From the NCBI GenBank assembly GCA_963713965.1, contig OY970217.1, forward strand, positions 1,054,001 through 1,118,000: a stretch of 64,000 nucleotides of DNA. Reading direction: 5' to 3'. The DNA is from CALAGB01 sp963713965. Lineage in GTDB: Bacteria > Chloroflexota > Chloroflexia > Thermomicrobiales > Thermomicrobiaceae. Every line of letters begins with the position of its first letter. Position 1 is the first letter of the stretch. Positions 31,387 through 39,660 of the stretch are shown here, piece after piece. The notes below the pieces were generated by a model, which was given only the letters and a program-made list of their open reading frames with translations, was not told where the DNA came from and did not search any database. Made by a program: the position numbers and the translations under genes.

Positions 31387-31746
31387 ATGACTGTGAGTGG
31401 ACGACCAAGCCGACCGACCGTGCTTCTGGCGGATGGCGTCAGCGTCGGGGTGGATGTGTATGGATCCTACAAGGTGCGCTGCGAGGGCTGGAGCAAGGCG
31501 TTCGTGCGGGTCGTGTGTGACAAGACGCACGGGATGTTTCTGCAGGGGATCGCGCAGGAGAGCGGCGACGCTGCCGACCTGTACGACGGGCTGACCAAGC
31601 TCACCAGCACGGCGATCTCTGGCGCTGCGACGGGCCACGGTCACCTCGTGGACGTCGCGCCGCTGTACGAGCTGCAGATCCTCGTGCACAACGAGGACGT
31701 CAGCAACGCGGCGACGGTCACGGTGGATGTGACGTTCGTCAACTGA
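31387..31746 (+). CDS. Small virion-block protein, beta-rich
   Basis: 119 residues from ATG 31387, preceded by TAGGGAGCGA. The predicted content is beta strands (VSVGVDVYGSYKVRCEGWSKAF; LYELQILVHNEDVSNAATVTVDVTFVN) around a Gly/Ala/His loop. Position between capsid and portal and the beta-sandwich-like composition fit a head decoration or cement protein, but no family was recognised. It ends 13 bases before the portal gene. Confidence 0.55.
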   Translation: MTVSGRPSRPTVLLADGVSVGVDVYGSYKVRCEGWSKAFVRVVCDKTHGMFLQGIAQESGDAADLYDGLTKLTSTAISGAATGHGHLVDVAPLYELQILVHNEDVSNAATVTVDVTFVN

Positions 31747-31759
31747 GAGGGCGGTGCGC

Positions 31760-33184
31760 ATGGCTTTGATTCCGGCCGTGGGCGGATTCATCCCGACCAG
31801 CCTGGCCGACTGGCTGAACGGTCAGGACGTCGACCGCATGAACCGCTACCGGGAGATGCTGGACTTCTACGGTGGTAACCAGTGGGATCGGCGGCGGCGT
31901 GCTGGCGAGACGCGTCTCACGATGAACTACGCGCGGGCGCTGGTGCGCAAGACGGTCAGCTACGTCTTCAGCGATCCGGTGTCCTTCAGCGTGGCAGCCT
32001 CCAAGAATGACCAGGTGAGCGAAGAGCTCGCGGCCGCGGTGGAGACGCGGCTGAACGAGCTGGCGGTTGAGCAAGATCTGCACTCGCTCGACTTCGACAC
32101 GATGGTCGACGCCGCGGTGGTTGGTGACGGCGCGTTCAAGGTGACGTGGTCGGTCGACGATCGCGCTCCGGTGGTGACGAGCGTGGATCCGGCCGGCCTG
32201 TGGGCGTGGACCAGGCCCGACAACGTCCGCAAGGTCACGCGGGTTGTCCAGCGCTACTACCTGACGAGCATGGAGGCGTTCGAGCTGTTCGGCATCGGGA
32301 CGATCACCGGCGCCGGATCGGTGCCGGTCGTCGAGGACTGGACCGCCGATCGGGTGACGATCGAGGTGGGTGGCCAGACCACGCGGGACGAGGCGAATCC
32401 GTACGGCTGGATTCCCTACGTGATCTTCCCCAACGCGCCACGACCGCATGAGCTTTGGGGCGATTCCGACCTGGTCGACCTGATCGACACCTGCCGCGAG
32501 CTGAACCGGCGTATGACGGTCGTCTCTCGCATCCTGCAGGTGAGTGGTAACCCCATCACCGTCCTCGAGAACGTCACCGGCGCGTCGGGCATCCAGGCCG
32601 ACGAAGGCGCGGTGTGGGAGCTCCCACCGGACAGCAAGGCGTACCTGCTCGACATGCTCGCTGGCGGCGGCGTGCGTCTTCACATCGAGTACATAGATGC
32701 GCTCTACCGGGCGCTCTACGACCTGGCAGAGACGCCACGGACGGCGTTCGGCGATTCCGGCCGCAACGTCTCCGGCGCCGCGCTCGAGGTCGAGATCCAA
32801 CCGCTCGTCCAGAAGGTGCAGCGACGTCGACGCATTTGGGACGCGGTCTACCGCCAGCGGAATTCGATGCTGCTCGATCTGCTGGAGCGCTTCGGTGGTG
32901 AGCCGATCGGCGGCGTACGTCGGACCGAGGCGGTGTGGGGTTCGGTGCTGCCGAACGATCGACAGGCGCTGGTGCTGGATGAGGTGCAGCTGGTCGCCAG
33001 CCAGATACACAGCAGACAGACGGCGATGAATCTGTTAGGCGACGTGGACCAAGAGCGCGAGCTCGCGCTCATCCAGGAAGAGGCCGATATGGGACTCGGA
33101 GCTCAGCAACAGAAGCAATCCGCCGCGGCCGCGGTGGACTCGACGTCTTCGGGCCTGGCTGATCGGGTGGCGTCCGGTGCCTAG
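31760..33184 (+). CDS. Phage portal protein (SPP1 gp6-like)
   Basis: 475 residues. Portal family features: DRMNRYREMLDFYGGNQWDRRR near the start, TRLTMNYARALVRKTVSYVFSDP, AAVVGDGAFKVTWSVD, then the IDTCRELNRRMTVVSRILQ helix, and the stem/clip helices with SGAALEVEIQPLVQKVQRRRRIWDAVY. It forms the dodecameric DNA gate of the capsid and binds terminase. The ATG at 31760 has GAGGGCGG upstream; a GTG two codons earlier is possible. The C-terminus is Ala/Gln-rich and ends inside the start region of the next gene. Confidence 0.88.
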   Translation: MALIPAVGGFIPTSLADWLNGQDVDRMNRYREMLDFYGGNQWDRRRRAGETRLTMNYARALVRKTVSYVFSDPVSFSVAASKNDQVSEELAAAVETRLNELAVEQDLHSLDFDTMVDAAVVGDGAFKVTWSVDDRAPVVTSVDPAGLWAWTRPDNVRKVTRVVQRYYLTSMEAFELFGIGTITGAGSVPVVEDWTADRVTIEVGGQTTRDEANPYGWIPYVIFPNAPRPHELWGDSDLVDLIDTCRELNRRMTVVSRILQVSGNPITVLENVTGASGIQADEGAVWELPPDSKAYLLDMLAGGGVRLHIEYIDALYRALYDLAETPRTAFGDSGRNVSGAALEVEIQPLVQKVQRRRRIWDAVYRQRNSMLLDLLERFGGEPIGGVRRTEAVWGSVLPNDRQALVLDEVQLVASQIHSRQTAMNLLGDVDQERELALIQEEADMGLGAQQQKQSAAAAVDSTSSGLADRVASGA

Positions 33185-33383
33185 GGAGAGCGAGCGCGAT
33201 CGCGCGCTGCGCCACATGCTCGAGGCCGTGCGTCGGATCGTCGCATCCTGGCACGACGGTTGGATCGAGCACGACGGGGACGTGGACGAGCTCTACCAGC
33301 TGGAGGAAGCGCTTCGCGGGCTCGACCAGGCCGAGCTCGTCGCGTCGATCGCCGATCGGGCGAAATCGGGGGAAGGCGTCTAG
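33177..33383 (+). CDS. Small helical virion-block protein
   Basis: 68 residues, starting at GTG 33177 inside the 3' end of the portal gene (8-base overlap). All-helical and acidic (LRHMLEAVRRIVASWHDGWIEHDGDVDELYQLEEALRGLD). Function unknown. The overlap with the portal gene and the charge pattern support a real gene rather than a shadow. Confidence 0.5.
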   Translation: MPRESERDRALRHMLEAVRRIVASWHDGWIEHDGDVDELYQLEEALRGLDQAELVASIADRAKSGEGV

Positions 33384-33455
33384 TCGTGCTGTGGGTATGT
33401 GTTCAGGTCCCGAGAGCTGTGCACATATCCACGGCTTCGTTCTTTGGGGGTGGTG

Positions 33456-33680
33456 ATGGGTAGGCGTTCTCAGCTGGTGGCACCGATCGCCGCGGCTCAG
33501 CTCGACGTCATCGCGAAGTCTCGGCGCGTGATCGAGGTCTTCGAGCAGGGATCCGGGTACGCGGCGGCGCTCTCCGCGGTGGCCGATCTGAAGGTGTCGA
33601 TCGCCACGTTCGATCGGGTGTGGACGTCTGCGCTCGAGCTTAGTGGGTTGAGCGGTGATCGGGACTCATCCCTTGCGTAA
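33456..33680 (+). CDS. Small virion-block protein, unknown function
   Basis: 74 residues from ATG 33456, preceded by GGGGGTGGTG. Helical, with no recognised domain (IAAAQLDVIAKSRRVIEVFEQGSGYAAALSAVADLKVS). It overlaps the following zinc-ribbon gene by 26 bases. Possibly a head-completion accessory protein, by position only. Confidence 0.5.
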   Translation: MGRRSQLVAPIAAAQLDVIAKSRRVIEVFEQGSGYAAALSAVADLKVSIATFDRVWTSALELSGLSGDRDSSLA

Positions 33681-33963
33681 GTGTCCGCAATGCAAGGGGA
33701 CGGGCTCGGTTTGGGTCCTGGGGCCGAACGCTCGCGGCTATCGGTCGGGCAGGGCTGACAAGCGCTTTTCCCACCAGGTGGGATATAGCGAGTACGTGAT
33801 CCGCTGCCGCCTGTGTGATGGCGCTGGCGAGCTGGAAGGGAGCGAGCATGACGACGACGTTATCGAGTGCACGTACGAGACTCCGGACGGGCCTCGAAGA
33901 TTCCTCCGGCTCGCCGTTGTGGGCGGACGCGACGCTGGACGAGGGGCTGAAGCGGACTCTTGA
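33655..33963 (+). CDS. Zinc-ribbon protein of DnaJ-finger type
   Basis: 102 residues starting at GTG 33655. Two CxxCxGxG-like knuckles, KCPQCKGTGSVWV (residues ~9-21) and RCRLCDGAGELEG (~50-62), form one zinc site, as in DnaJ-type fingers. The last third overlaps the connector gene by 116 bases in another frame, which is long, so the C-terminus may be unconstrained. Function unknown; such fingers occur in small phage proteins. Confidence 0.5.
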   Translation: MIGTHPLRKCPQCKGTGSVWVLGPNARGYRSGRADKRFSHQVGYSEYVIRCRLCDGAGELEGSEHDDDVIECTYETPDGPRRFLRLAVVGGRDAGRGAEADS

Positions 33964-34459
33964 CGAGTACAGCCAGTGGAGCCCGGACGAGGCCACTTCG
34001 ACGTTCACGGCCACGGCTGGCGATCTGACGGCGTCGGTGCCGACTGGCGCGCTGCGGATCAAGCGGATCATCGACCCGAACGGCTGGGTGATCCCGGAGG
34101 CGCACGGTGCGGGGCTGCGCTACGTGGGGGACCTCGAGCTGAGCTGGACCTTGTTCGCCGATACGATCCGCTTCGCCCGGGCGCTGATCGCTGGCGACTA
34201 CACCATCTGGTATCTGACGGCGCATGCCTGGCCGGCCAACGACTCGGCCACGTTCACGATTCCGGATTCCGATATACCGCTGCTGATCGCTGGCGCGACG
34301 GTCTACGCGCTCGAGGTTCGCGGCCGCCAGGAGTGGAAACGGGGACCGCTGCCAGCTCGCTACTCTGAGGCGATGCGGGAGGCCAGCGCTGCCTACTCGG
34401 CTGCCTGGCGGGAACGTCGGCGAACGGTGCGGTCTTCGACGTTGGGAGTGACGGGCTGA
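33848..34459 (+). CDS. Head-tail connector/adaptor-like protein
   Basis: 203 residues from ATG 33848 (GGAAGGGAGCGAGC upstream). The N-terminal TTTLSSARTRLRTGLEDSSG..WADATLDEGLKRTLDEYS is the typical helical start of phage head-tail adaptors (gp6/gp15-like), followed by a beta-rich middle and a C-terminal helix (RYSEAMREASAAYSAAWRERR). Adaptors sit under the portal and connect to the tail. Its position after portal and before terminase is consistent. A start at 33815 is possible but has no ribosome site. Confidence 0.65.
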   Translation: MTTTLSSARTRLRTGLEDSSGSPLWADATLDEGLKRTLDEYSQWSPDEATSTFTATAGDLTASVPTGALRIKRIIDPNGWVIPEAHGAGLRYVGDLELSWTLFADTIRFARALIAGDYTIWYLTAHAWPANDSATFTIPDSDIPLLIAGATVYALEVRGRQEWKRGPLPARYSEAMREASAAYSAAWRERRRTVRSSTLGVTG

Positions 34460-34620
34460 TGGATCATCGGCGGTTCTTGCTGCTGTTCATCCTGCTTTCG
34501 GCTCCGTGGATGCTGTTGCTTGAGGTCCTGCCGATCTCGACGGCGCGTCGGTACGGGCTTTGGTTTCTCTTCGCTCTGTGGGCGGCGCTGCTGGCGGCTG
34601 TGCTGGCGATGCCGTTGTGA
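34459..34620 (+). CDS. Small two-helix membrane protein (holin-like by position)
   Basis: 53 residues. The ATG overlaps the previous stop by one base and the TGA overlaps the terminase GTG start. Two hydrophobic helices, FLLLFILLSAPWMLLLEVL and LWFLFALWAALLAAVLAM, are joined by a short basic turn (STARRYG); the N-terminus is MDHRR. Size and topology resemble class II holins, and a lysin gene lies 1.5 kb downstream, but no holin family was recognised. Confidence 0.6.
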   Translation: MDHRRFLLLFILLSAPWMLLLEVLPISTARRYGLWFLFALWAALLAAVLAMPL

Positions 34621-36137
34621 CGGGCGGAATTGAGGCTGTCCGGCGCGCTCTGTCCGACGTCGGGGAGTTCTCGCGCGTCTTCATGCCGAAGCGTGGCCTG
34701 CGGCGCTACCAGGCGGATCCAGCCCGGGCGATCGTGCGGGCGGTGCTCGATCGACGAGCGAGACCCGCAAGCGGGTACCCCCCAACGCCTGGCGAGTTCG
34801 CGGCGGTCTTCAGCCGCCAGAGCGGGAAAGACGAGATGCTTGCCCAGCTCTGCGCCTACCTGCTGCTCCTTTTCAGCCGAACAGGCGGTCAGGTGGTGGT
34901 GGCGCTCCCCACCATGCGCCCACAGGGCCAGATTGCGCTCGATCGGCTCTCTGCTCGAGTCAGAAACGAGCGTTTCCGGGCCATTGCTGGCCGCGCTCGG
35001 GTGCGGGACGGCTCGGTGGTGCAGCTGGGAGAGGCGAGCGTGCATTTCGTCTCGGCCGCGCCGACTTCCAGCGCTCGAGGCCAGACGGCGAGCCTGCTTT
35101 TGGTCGCCAACGAGTGTCAGGACATCGACCCGGATCGGTGGGATGCGGTCTTTGCCCCGATGGCGGCGGCTGAGAACGCGGTAACGCTGTTCATGGGGAC
35201 GGTCTGGACGTCCTCCACGCTGCTTTCCCGGCAAATGCGGTATCTCAGGACCTTAGAAGCCTCTGACGGCTCACAGCGGCTATTTCTGGTGCCCTGGCGA
35301 CGGGTTGCGGAGGAGCTGCCGACCTACGGCGCGTACGTGGTGAGCCAGAGTAAGCAGCTCGGGGCCGAACATCCGTTCTTCAAGACCGAATATGAGCTCG
35401 AAGAGCTGGACGGCGAGGGCGGTCTGTTTCCGGGCTCGCGGCGCGGTCAGATGGTCGGCGAGCACGCTCCGCTGCCGATCGGTCGCAAGGAAGAGACGTA
35501 TTGCTTGCTGCTGGACGTGGCGGGTGAGGAAGAGGACCAGGCGCCGGACGTCGTGCAATACGATCCGACCTCGAGACGAGACAGCACGGCGCTGACGGTC
35601 GTGCGTGTGGTTCGCCGGGTGGATCCGGTCACTGGCGAGTCCCGGCCGCGGTATGAAGTCGTGCGGCGCTACCTGTGGACCGGGGTCAAGCACGTCAGCC
35701 TCTATCACCAGCTCGTCGACCTGGCAAAGGACGTCTGGCACGCGCGGTTCGTGGTGGTCGACGCAACCGGCGTAGGTGCTGGCCTGTCGTCCTTCCTCCG
35801 CTCGGCACTTGGTGAGCGGGTGGTGCTGCCGTTCGTCTTCAGCCTGTCCAGCAAATCTCAGCTCGGTTGGGACTTCCTCGGGATCATCGACTCCGGACGA
35901 TTCAAGGATTACGCGGGTGAGGGTGGGGTTGGTGGGGACGTGGAGTCGGCGGAGCTGGCTCGCGTGTTCTGGCGTCAGGTGGAGCAATGCACGTACGAGG
36001 TGCGTCCTGGTCCGAATCGGCTGATGAGCTGGTCGGTGCCTGACGCTCGAGTCCATGACGATTTGTTGTTGAGTGCGGCGCTGGTCGGGGTGCTCGATGA
36101 GCAGGACTGGCGGCCGAGAGAGGCGAGAGGCCGATGA
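34617..36137 (+). CDS. Phage terminase large subunit
   Basis: 506 residues from GTG 34617, overlapping the previous stop. ATPase part: adenine/Walker A-like FSRQSGKDEMLAQL near residue 64, Walker B-like LLLVANECQDIDPD near 160, and motif III TLFMGTVWTSS. Nuclease part with acidic residues in LLLDVAGEEED (~300), VVVDATGVGAG (~380) and VHDDLLLSAAL (~480). It packages DNA into the capsid through the portal. Most phages place terminase before portal and capsid; here it comes after the connector genes. No small terminase subunit was recognised, which leaves the packaging signal unexplained. Confidence 0.88.
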   Translation: MTGGIEAVRRALSDVGEFSRVFMPKRGLRRYQADPARAIVRAVLDRRARPASGYPPTPGEFAAVFSRQSGKDEMLAQLCAYLLLLFSRTGGQVVVALPTMRPQGQIALDRLSARVRNERFRAIAGRARVRDGSVVQLGEASVHFVSAAPTSSARGQTASLLLVANECQDIDPDRWDAVFAPMAAAENAVTLFMGTVWTSSTLLSRQMRYLRTLEASDGSQRLFLVPWRRVAEELPTYGAYVVSQSKQLGAEHPFFKTEYELEELDGEGGLFPGSRRGQMVGEHAPLPIGRKEETYCLLLDVAGEEEDQAPDVVQYDPTSRRDSTALTVVRVVRRVDPVTGESRPRYEVVRRYLWTGVKHVSLYHQLVDLAKDVWHARFVVVDATGVGAGLSSFLRSALGERVVLPFVFSLSSKSQLGWDFLGIIDSGRFKDYAGEGGVGGDVESAELARVFWRQVEQCTYEVRPGPNRLMSWSVPDARVHDDLLLSAALVGVLDEQDWRPREARGR

Positions 36138-37045
36138 GCTATTTGATGGTCGATCGGGCGACACCTCCCACGGATGGCGAGCTCTCGATGCTGCGGGACG
36201 CGGCGGTGTGGTCGGTCGGTGGGTACGTGGGTGGGGTTAACAACGGTGGGCGCGCGTGGAAACCGACCGACGTCGTCCGCGTGCGAGCTGCGGGCTTCCG
36301 GTTCCTGCCGATCTATGTGGGCGAGAACGATTGCGACGGCTGCAAGAAGCCGGTGGCGCTCACGTCTCACCAGGGCATCACGGATGGGATCGACGCGGTG
36401 ACCTGTGCCGCGCGATTCGGCTGCGTCTCCGGTCCGCTGTGTCTGGACGTGGAGTATTCGACCTACATGGGGAACGTTGCCGGGGCGCTGGCCTATCAGG
36501 CGGCTTGGGCCGGTGTGGTCGATCAGGCTGGCTTCCTGCCGGTGCAGTATTCCGCCTGGCGCACGCCGCAGGACTACGTCCCCACGGTGCCGACCGGGAT
36601 GTGGGTCGCGAATTGGGACGGTGTTGGTGATCTGGCGAAGATCCCGAACGGCTCCCGCTTCACCGGCGTGGGCTGGCAGTACGCCGACAACTGGCGCGGC
36701 TTCGACGTCTCCCACGTTGATGGCGTCTGGTGGGCTCCTGTGCTGGCGCCGTTGGGGTCCTCCGCGGCTCGCTGGTTCGCAGAGACGGGTCACACGATCG
36801 CGTACGGGTTTCGGGCCTATTGGGAGAGTCACGCCGACGCGATGCAGCTTTTCGGCTTTCCGCTCTCGGAAGAGTTCAAGGATGCCGAGGGCGTGACGGT
36901 GCAGTGGTTCGAGCGCGCGCGCTTCGAGTGGCGACCTGGTCGGCATCTTCCGTTCGATGTGCAGCTGGGGCGGGTCGGTGCTGAAGCGATGGAGGCCGAC
37001 CAGGCGGCGAACCCGGTGGCCTTCGAGCGGGTACCGCAGCCATGA
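36134..37045 (+). CDS. Endolysin-like protein: DUF1906 glycoside-hydrolase-like domain plus LGFP-like repeat
   Basis: 303 residues. Residues 1-205 resemble the Rv2525c-like glycoside-hydrolase fold: AAVWSVGGYVGGVNNGGRAW, GFRFLPIYVGEND, GIDAVTCAARFG, LCLDVEYST (candidate catalytic acids), GMWVANWDG. Residues ~220-275 form one LGFP-like repeat (ETGHTIAYGFRAYW, MQLFGFPLSEEF, VQWFERARFEWRPG), which probably binds the cell wall. There is no signal peptide, so export would need a holin or lysis. It overlaps the terminase stop and the next start by four bases each. The same repeat occurs twice in the secreted protease at 41154. Confidence 0.85.
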   Translation: MSYLMVDRATPPTDGELSMLRDAAVWSVGGYVGGVNNGGRAWKPTDVVRVRAAGFRFLPIYVGENDCDGCKKPVALTSHQGITDGIDAVTCAARFGCVSGPLCLDVEYSTYMGNVAGALAYQAAWAGVVDQAGFLPVQYSAWRTPQDYVPTVPTGMWVANWDGVGDLAKIPNGSRFTGVGWQYADNWRGFDVSHVDGVWWAPVLAPLGSSAARWFAETGHTIAYGFRAYWESHADAMQLFGFPLSEEFKDAEGVTVQWFERARFEWRPGRHLPFDVQLGRVGAEAMEADQAANPVAFERVPQP

Positions 37046-37182
37046 ATCGCAAGATGTCGATTTACGCGTGGATCTGTGACTGCTGCGGGGGCACGTGTGA
37101 CGCTGGCGCCTGGGTCTACTACATCGGTGACTTCAAGGTCTGCGAGGACTGCGCGTATCCGCCGCTTCCGGAGGCCGCATGA
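37042..37182 (+). CDS. Tiny zinc-binding protein
   Basis: 46 residues; its ATG overlaps the lysin stop and its TGA overlaps the next ATG. CDCCGGTCD and KVCEDCAY supply five to six cysteines suited to one zinc ribbon, with a short WVYYIGDF strand between. Four-base overlaps on both sides argue that it is translated. Function unknown. Confidence 0.6.
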   Translation: MNRKMSIYAWICDCCGGTCDAGAWVYYIGDFKVCEDCAYPPLPEAA

Positions 37183-37607
37183 CGATCTCGGACAATTCCG
37201 GCCGGACGTCGACGCGCGGTGCCGACACCAGCCGTCAGGCTGGGGGCGTCACGCGCTCGGGAAGCAACAGCGCCCGCTATGAGGCGATCGACATTGGCGG
37301 TGGCGGCGGGAACACGATCGACAACAGCAAGGTCAACACCGATCACAACGTAGGGAACGCCTTCGACGGCGCGACGGCAACGGGTGAAAGCCGGCCGTGC
37401 GCGGTGATCGTGTGGTACGAGGAATTCAAGACCAAAGAGGATGAGCGGGTGTGTCCGGAGTGCGGACCGCTGGACAAAAAGTGGTTTGAGGTGGGGAAGG
37501 GGCCGATCCCGCCACTGCACGACCACTGCCGCTGCATACGTGAGCTGGTTTGGTGGGACTGTTACCAGTCTGACGGGACCTGGCAGGACGGAGGCCGGCC
37601 GCAATGA
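37179..37607 (+). CDS. Stand-alone MuF/SPP1 gp7-like C-terminal motif protein
   Basis: 142 residues. The first ~60 residues are Gly/Ser/Asn-rich and disordered. The C-terminal part carries ERVCPECGPLDKKWFEVG..PIPPLHDHCRCIRE, matching the C..C..LDGK...PPLHPNCRC signature that ends minor head (MuF-like) proteins. The large N-terminal part of a normal minor head protein is absent, so this is a short free-standing version. It may be a minor head component; chained overlaps with neighbours support expression. Confidence 0.7.
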   Translation: MTISDNSGRTSTRGADTSRQAGGVTRSGSNSARYEAIDIGGGGGNTIDNSKVNTDHNVGNAFDGATATGESRPCAVIVWYEEFKTKEDERVCPECGPLDKKWFEVGKGPIPPLHDHCRCIRELVWWDCYQSDGTWQDGGRPQ

Positions 37608-37726
37608 GGCCGTGGTGTGACTGGCCCGCTGTCTATCGGTGCATGGTGAGCTTTCGCTACCGTCGTCATGCTGCTGCGTTCCATGGTCCGCGCCGGGTGC
37701 GGTCAGTTTGGGAGATGCGTCTGTGA
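37604..37726 (+). CDS. Possible 40-residue basic protein
   Basis: An open frame of 40 codons that overlaps the previous stop (ATGA) and the next start (GTGA). The product is very basic and aromatic (WPAVYRCMVSFRYRRHAAAF). No domain. The chained overlaps are the only support; the stretch could instead be untranslated leader of the next gene. Confidence 0.35.
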   Translation: MRPWCDWPAVYRCMVSFRYRRHAAAFHGPRRVRSVWEMRL

Positions 37727-39438
37727 CGGAAACCTACGACATTACGCTCGACTCGACGGGCTACATGGTGAAGCCCGGGACGTACCAGCGCTACCAGGAC
37801 GGGCAGAGTGAGGGCCGCGTCGGCCGCGTGCGACTGTTCGACTTCTACGGTGGCGGCAAGCGGACGGCTCAGCTCGAGCGCGATCGCTTCCTGGGTGGGG
37901 CGGGTGCCTGGCCGACGCTGGACTCGCAGGGCATCGTCGCCGGACCTCCGGAGACTGACCGGACGCTGACGCCTGCGAGCTACGACCCGTCTGATGCGGC
38001 GTGGAGCTTCGCCTACGACGGGACGACCTACATCGTCTCTGGCGATCACCTGTACAGCGTGGCGACGTCCTCCGGTGCGTTCTCGGACCTCACCAGCGTC
38101 TACGCGCTGCCTGACACGGTGATCGGCTGCTGCCAGATTGGGGCGGTTCTGTGGTTCGCCTACGGGGCCGCGACCGACGTGGGGAGCTATGACCTCTCGC
38201 CGTCGACCTACGCCGCCTATGGGACCAGCTACAAAGCGCGGCTGATCGGCAACCATGGGGCGGTGTTGTACCTGGTGACGACGACGAGCGTGGTTGACCT
38301 GCGGAACGTGACGGCCGGCACGACGCTGTCGTTCGGGGCCTACATCCGCAAGCTGGTGCACATGGACGGGACGCTGTGGGTCTTCACCGATCAGACGCTT
38401 TACAAGACGGTCAGCTCGCCTGAGGGGGCGCTGCCGCGTCTGGGGGCTGACGATGACTGCGCCTGGGCGGTGCAGCACTTCGGGCGGCTGTGGACGTGGA
38501 TCTCCGGCGAGATCATGTACTACGACACGACGGACGACAGTTTTCACGGCACCGGCATACGGGGGCAGGGAACGCGGGGCGCGTGCACGGTGGGCTCCTG
38601 GCTGGTGGTGATCGTGGAGCACGAGATCAGCGGGGATGCCGAGATTTGGGGCTATGACGGACGCGGCTGGTGGATGCTGGAGGACGGGACGATCGACGCG
38701 CGGAATCCGGTTTCGATCGTGGGGAGCTGCGACGATGCTGACCTCTTCACCGGACGGGGCACGACGACCACGCACGCGGCTACCTGGCAGTTCCTGGCGC
38801 GGTCGACCGGCGTTGCCTACGGCTCGAGCTTCGAGCTGATCACGGCGTTGATGGATGCTGGCGAGCGGGATCTGGACAAGGTGTGGCGACGGGCCGGTGT
38901 GGAGCTGGCGACACCTGATGACCGGGCAACGGCCGACAGCGTGACGGTGGCGTTGAGCTATTCGGTGGATGGCGGCGCGACCTGGACGGCGATCGACAGC
39001 CAGAATTTGACGAGCTCGAGCTCGCGCCTGGTGTCGGTGGGCGGGGCGATCGCGGCCAAGCCGACGAGCCGGTTCATCCAACTTAAGGTCGCGGTGTCCA
39101 GCATTTCGGCGTGGTGTCCGGTGATCGTGGGACTGTGGGCGGAACACGAGACGATGGACCTTCCGACCAGGCGCCGACGTTGGAAGTTCACGGTGCAGTT
39201 GACCGACCAGGTTGTCATCCGTGACGGCAGCGTGGACGACACCGGCGCCCGGGACCTGGCGATCGGTCTGTGGGACAGCTGGGACAACGGCTCGGTGGTG
39301 ACGTTCAAAGACGTGGACTATGACCAGACGACCACGAGCTACACGGTGCGGATAGCCGGCATTCGGGAAGTGATCACGAAAGCGGCGGATATCGCGATGG
39401 CCTCGAGCGATGTGGAGCTGACGCTCGTTGAGGTGTGA
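37723..39438 (+). CDS. Large beta-rich virion protein (propeller-like)
   Basis: 571 residues from GTG 37723. It is rich in Thr, Ser, Asp, Gly and aromatic residues, with repeated strand patterns such as AWSFAYDGTTYIVSGDHLYSV, RLIGNHGAVLYLVTTTSVV, KLVHMDGTLWVFTDQTLYKT and QHFGRLWTWISGEIMYYD, which suggest beta-propeller blades (~residues 60-330). The C-terminal ~200 residues are a beta-sandwich-like region (VTVALSYSVDGGATWTAID, RFIQLKVAVSS). It is the last gene of the virion block. It is probably a tail, spike or head-fibre protein; no tape-measure or other tail genes follow. Confidence 0.65.
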   Translation: MTETYDITLDSTGYMVKPGTYQRYQDGQSEGRVGRVRLFDFYGGGKRTAQLERDRFLGGAGAWPTLDSQGIVAGPPETDRTLTPASYDPSDAAWSFAYDGTTYIVSGDHLYSVATSSGAFSDLTSVYALPDTVIGCCQIGAVLWFAYGAATDVGSYDLSPSTYAAYGTSYKARLIGNHGAVLYLVTTTSVVDLRNVTAGTTLSFGAYIRKLVHMDGTLWVFTDQTLYKTVSSPEGALPRLGADDDCAWAVQHFGRLWTWISGEIMYYDTTDDSFHGTGIRGQGTRGACTVGSWLVVIVEHEISGDAEIWGYDGRGWWMLEDGTIDARNPVSIVGSCDDADLFTGRGTTTTHAATWQFLARSTGVAYGSSFELITALMDAGERDLDKVWRRAGVELATPDDRATADSVTVALSYSVDGGATWTAIDSQNLTSSSSRLVSVGGAIAAKPTSRFIQLKVAVSSISAWCPVIVGLWAEHETMDLPTRRRRWKFTVQLTDQVVIRDGSVDDTGARDLAIGLWDSWDNGSVVTFKDVDYDQTTTSYTVRIAGIREVITKAADIAMASSDVELTLVEV

Positions 39439-39660
39439 CGGTGTCCTTCGATCGTCGGAGGAGACAAATTTAGGAAACAATCAGTCGGGTGAAGGCTATG
39501 AACTGGGAAGAATGGGACAGCAGCTTGAATTGCTCTCCGATGCTAGGATTGCGGCAGCCACACGTCGGTCCGGACGCTCGACGTCACTCGGGGCGTACGT
39601 AGAGCCGAGGAACGGCGCTCGCGATTATCGTGCTTTCAACACCGTCCGAAGGGAACACTG
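39439..39660. other. Intergenic region after the virion block
   Basis: 222 bases with GGAGGAGA at 39460-39467 and a short frame from ATG 39498 (34 codons) that I do not regard as a gene. No attachment-site-like repeat shared with the 28768-29074 region was noticed by eye. Confidence 0.35.
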
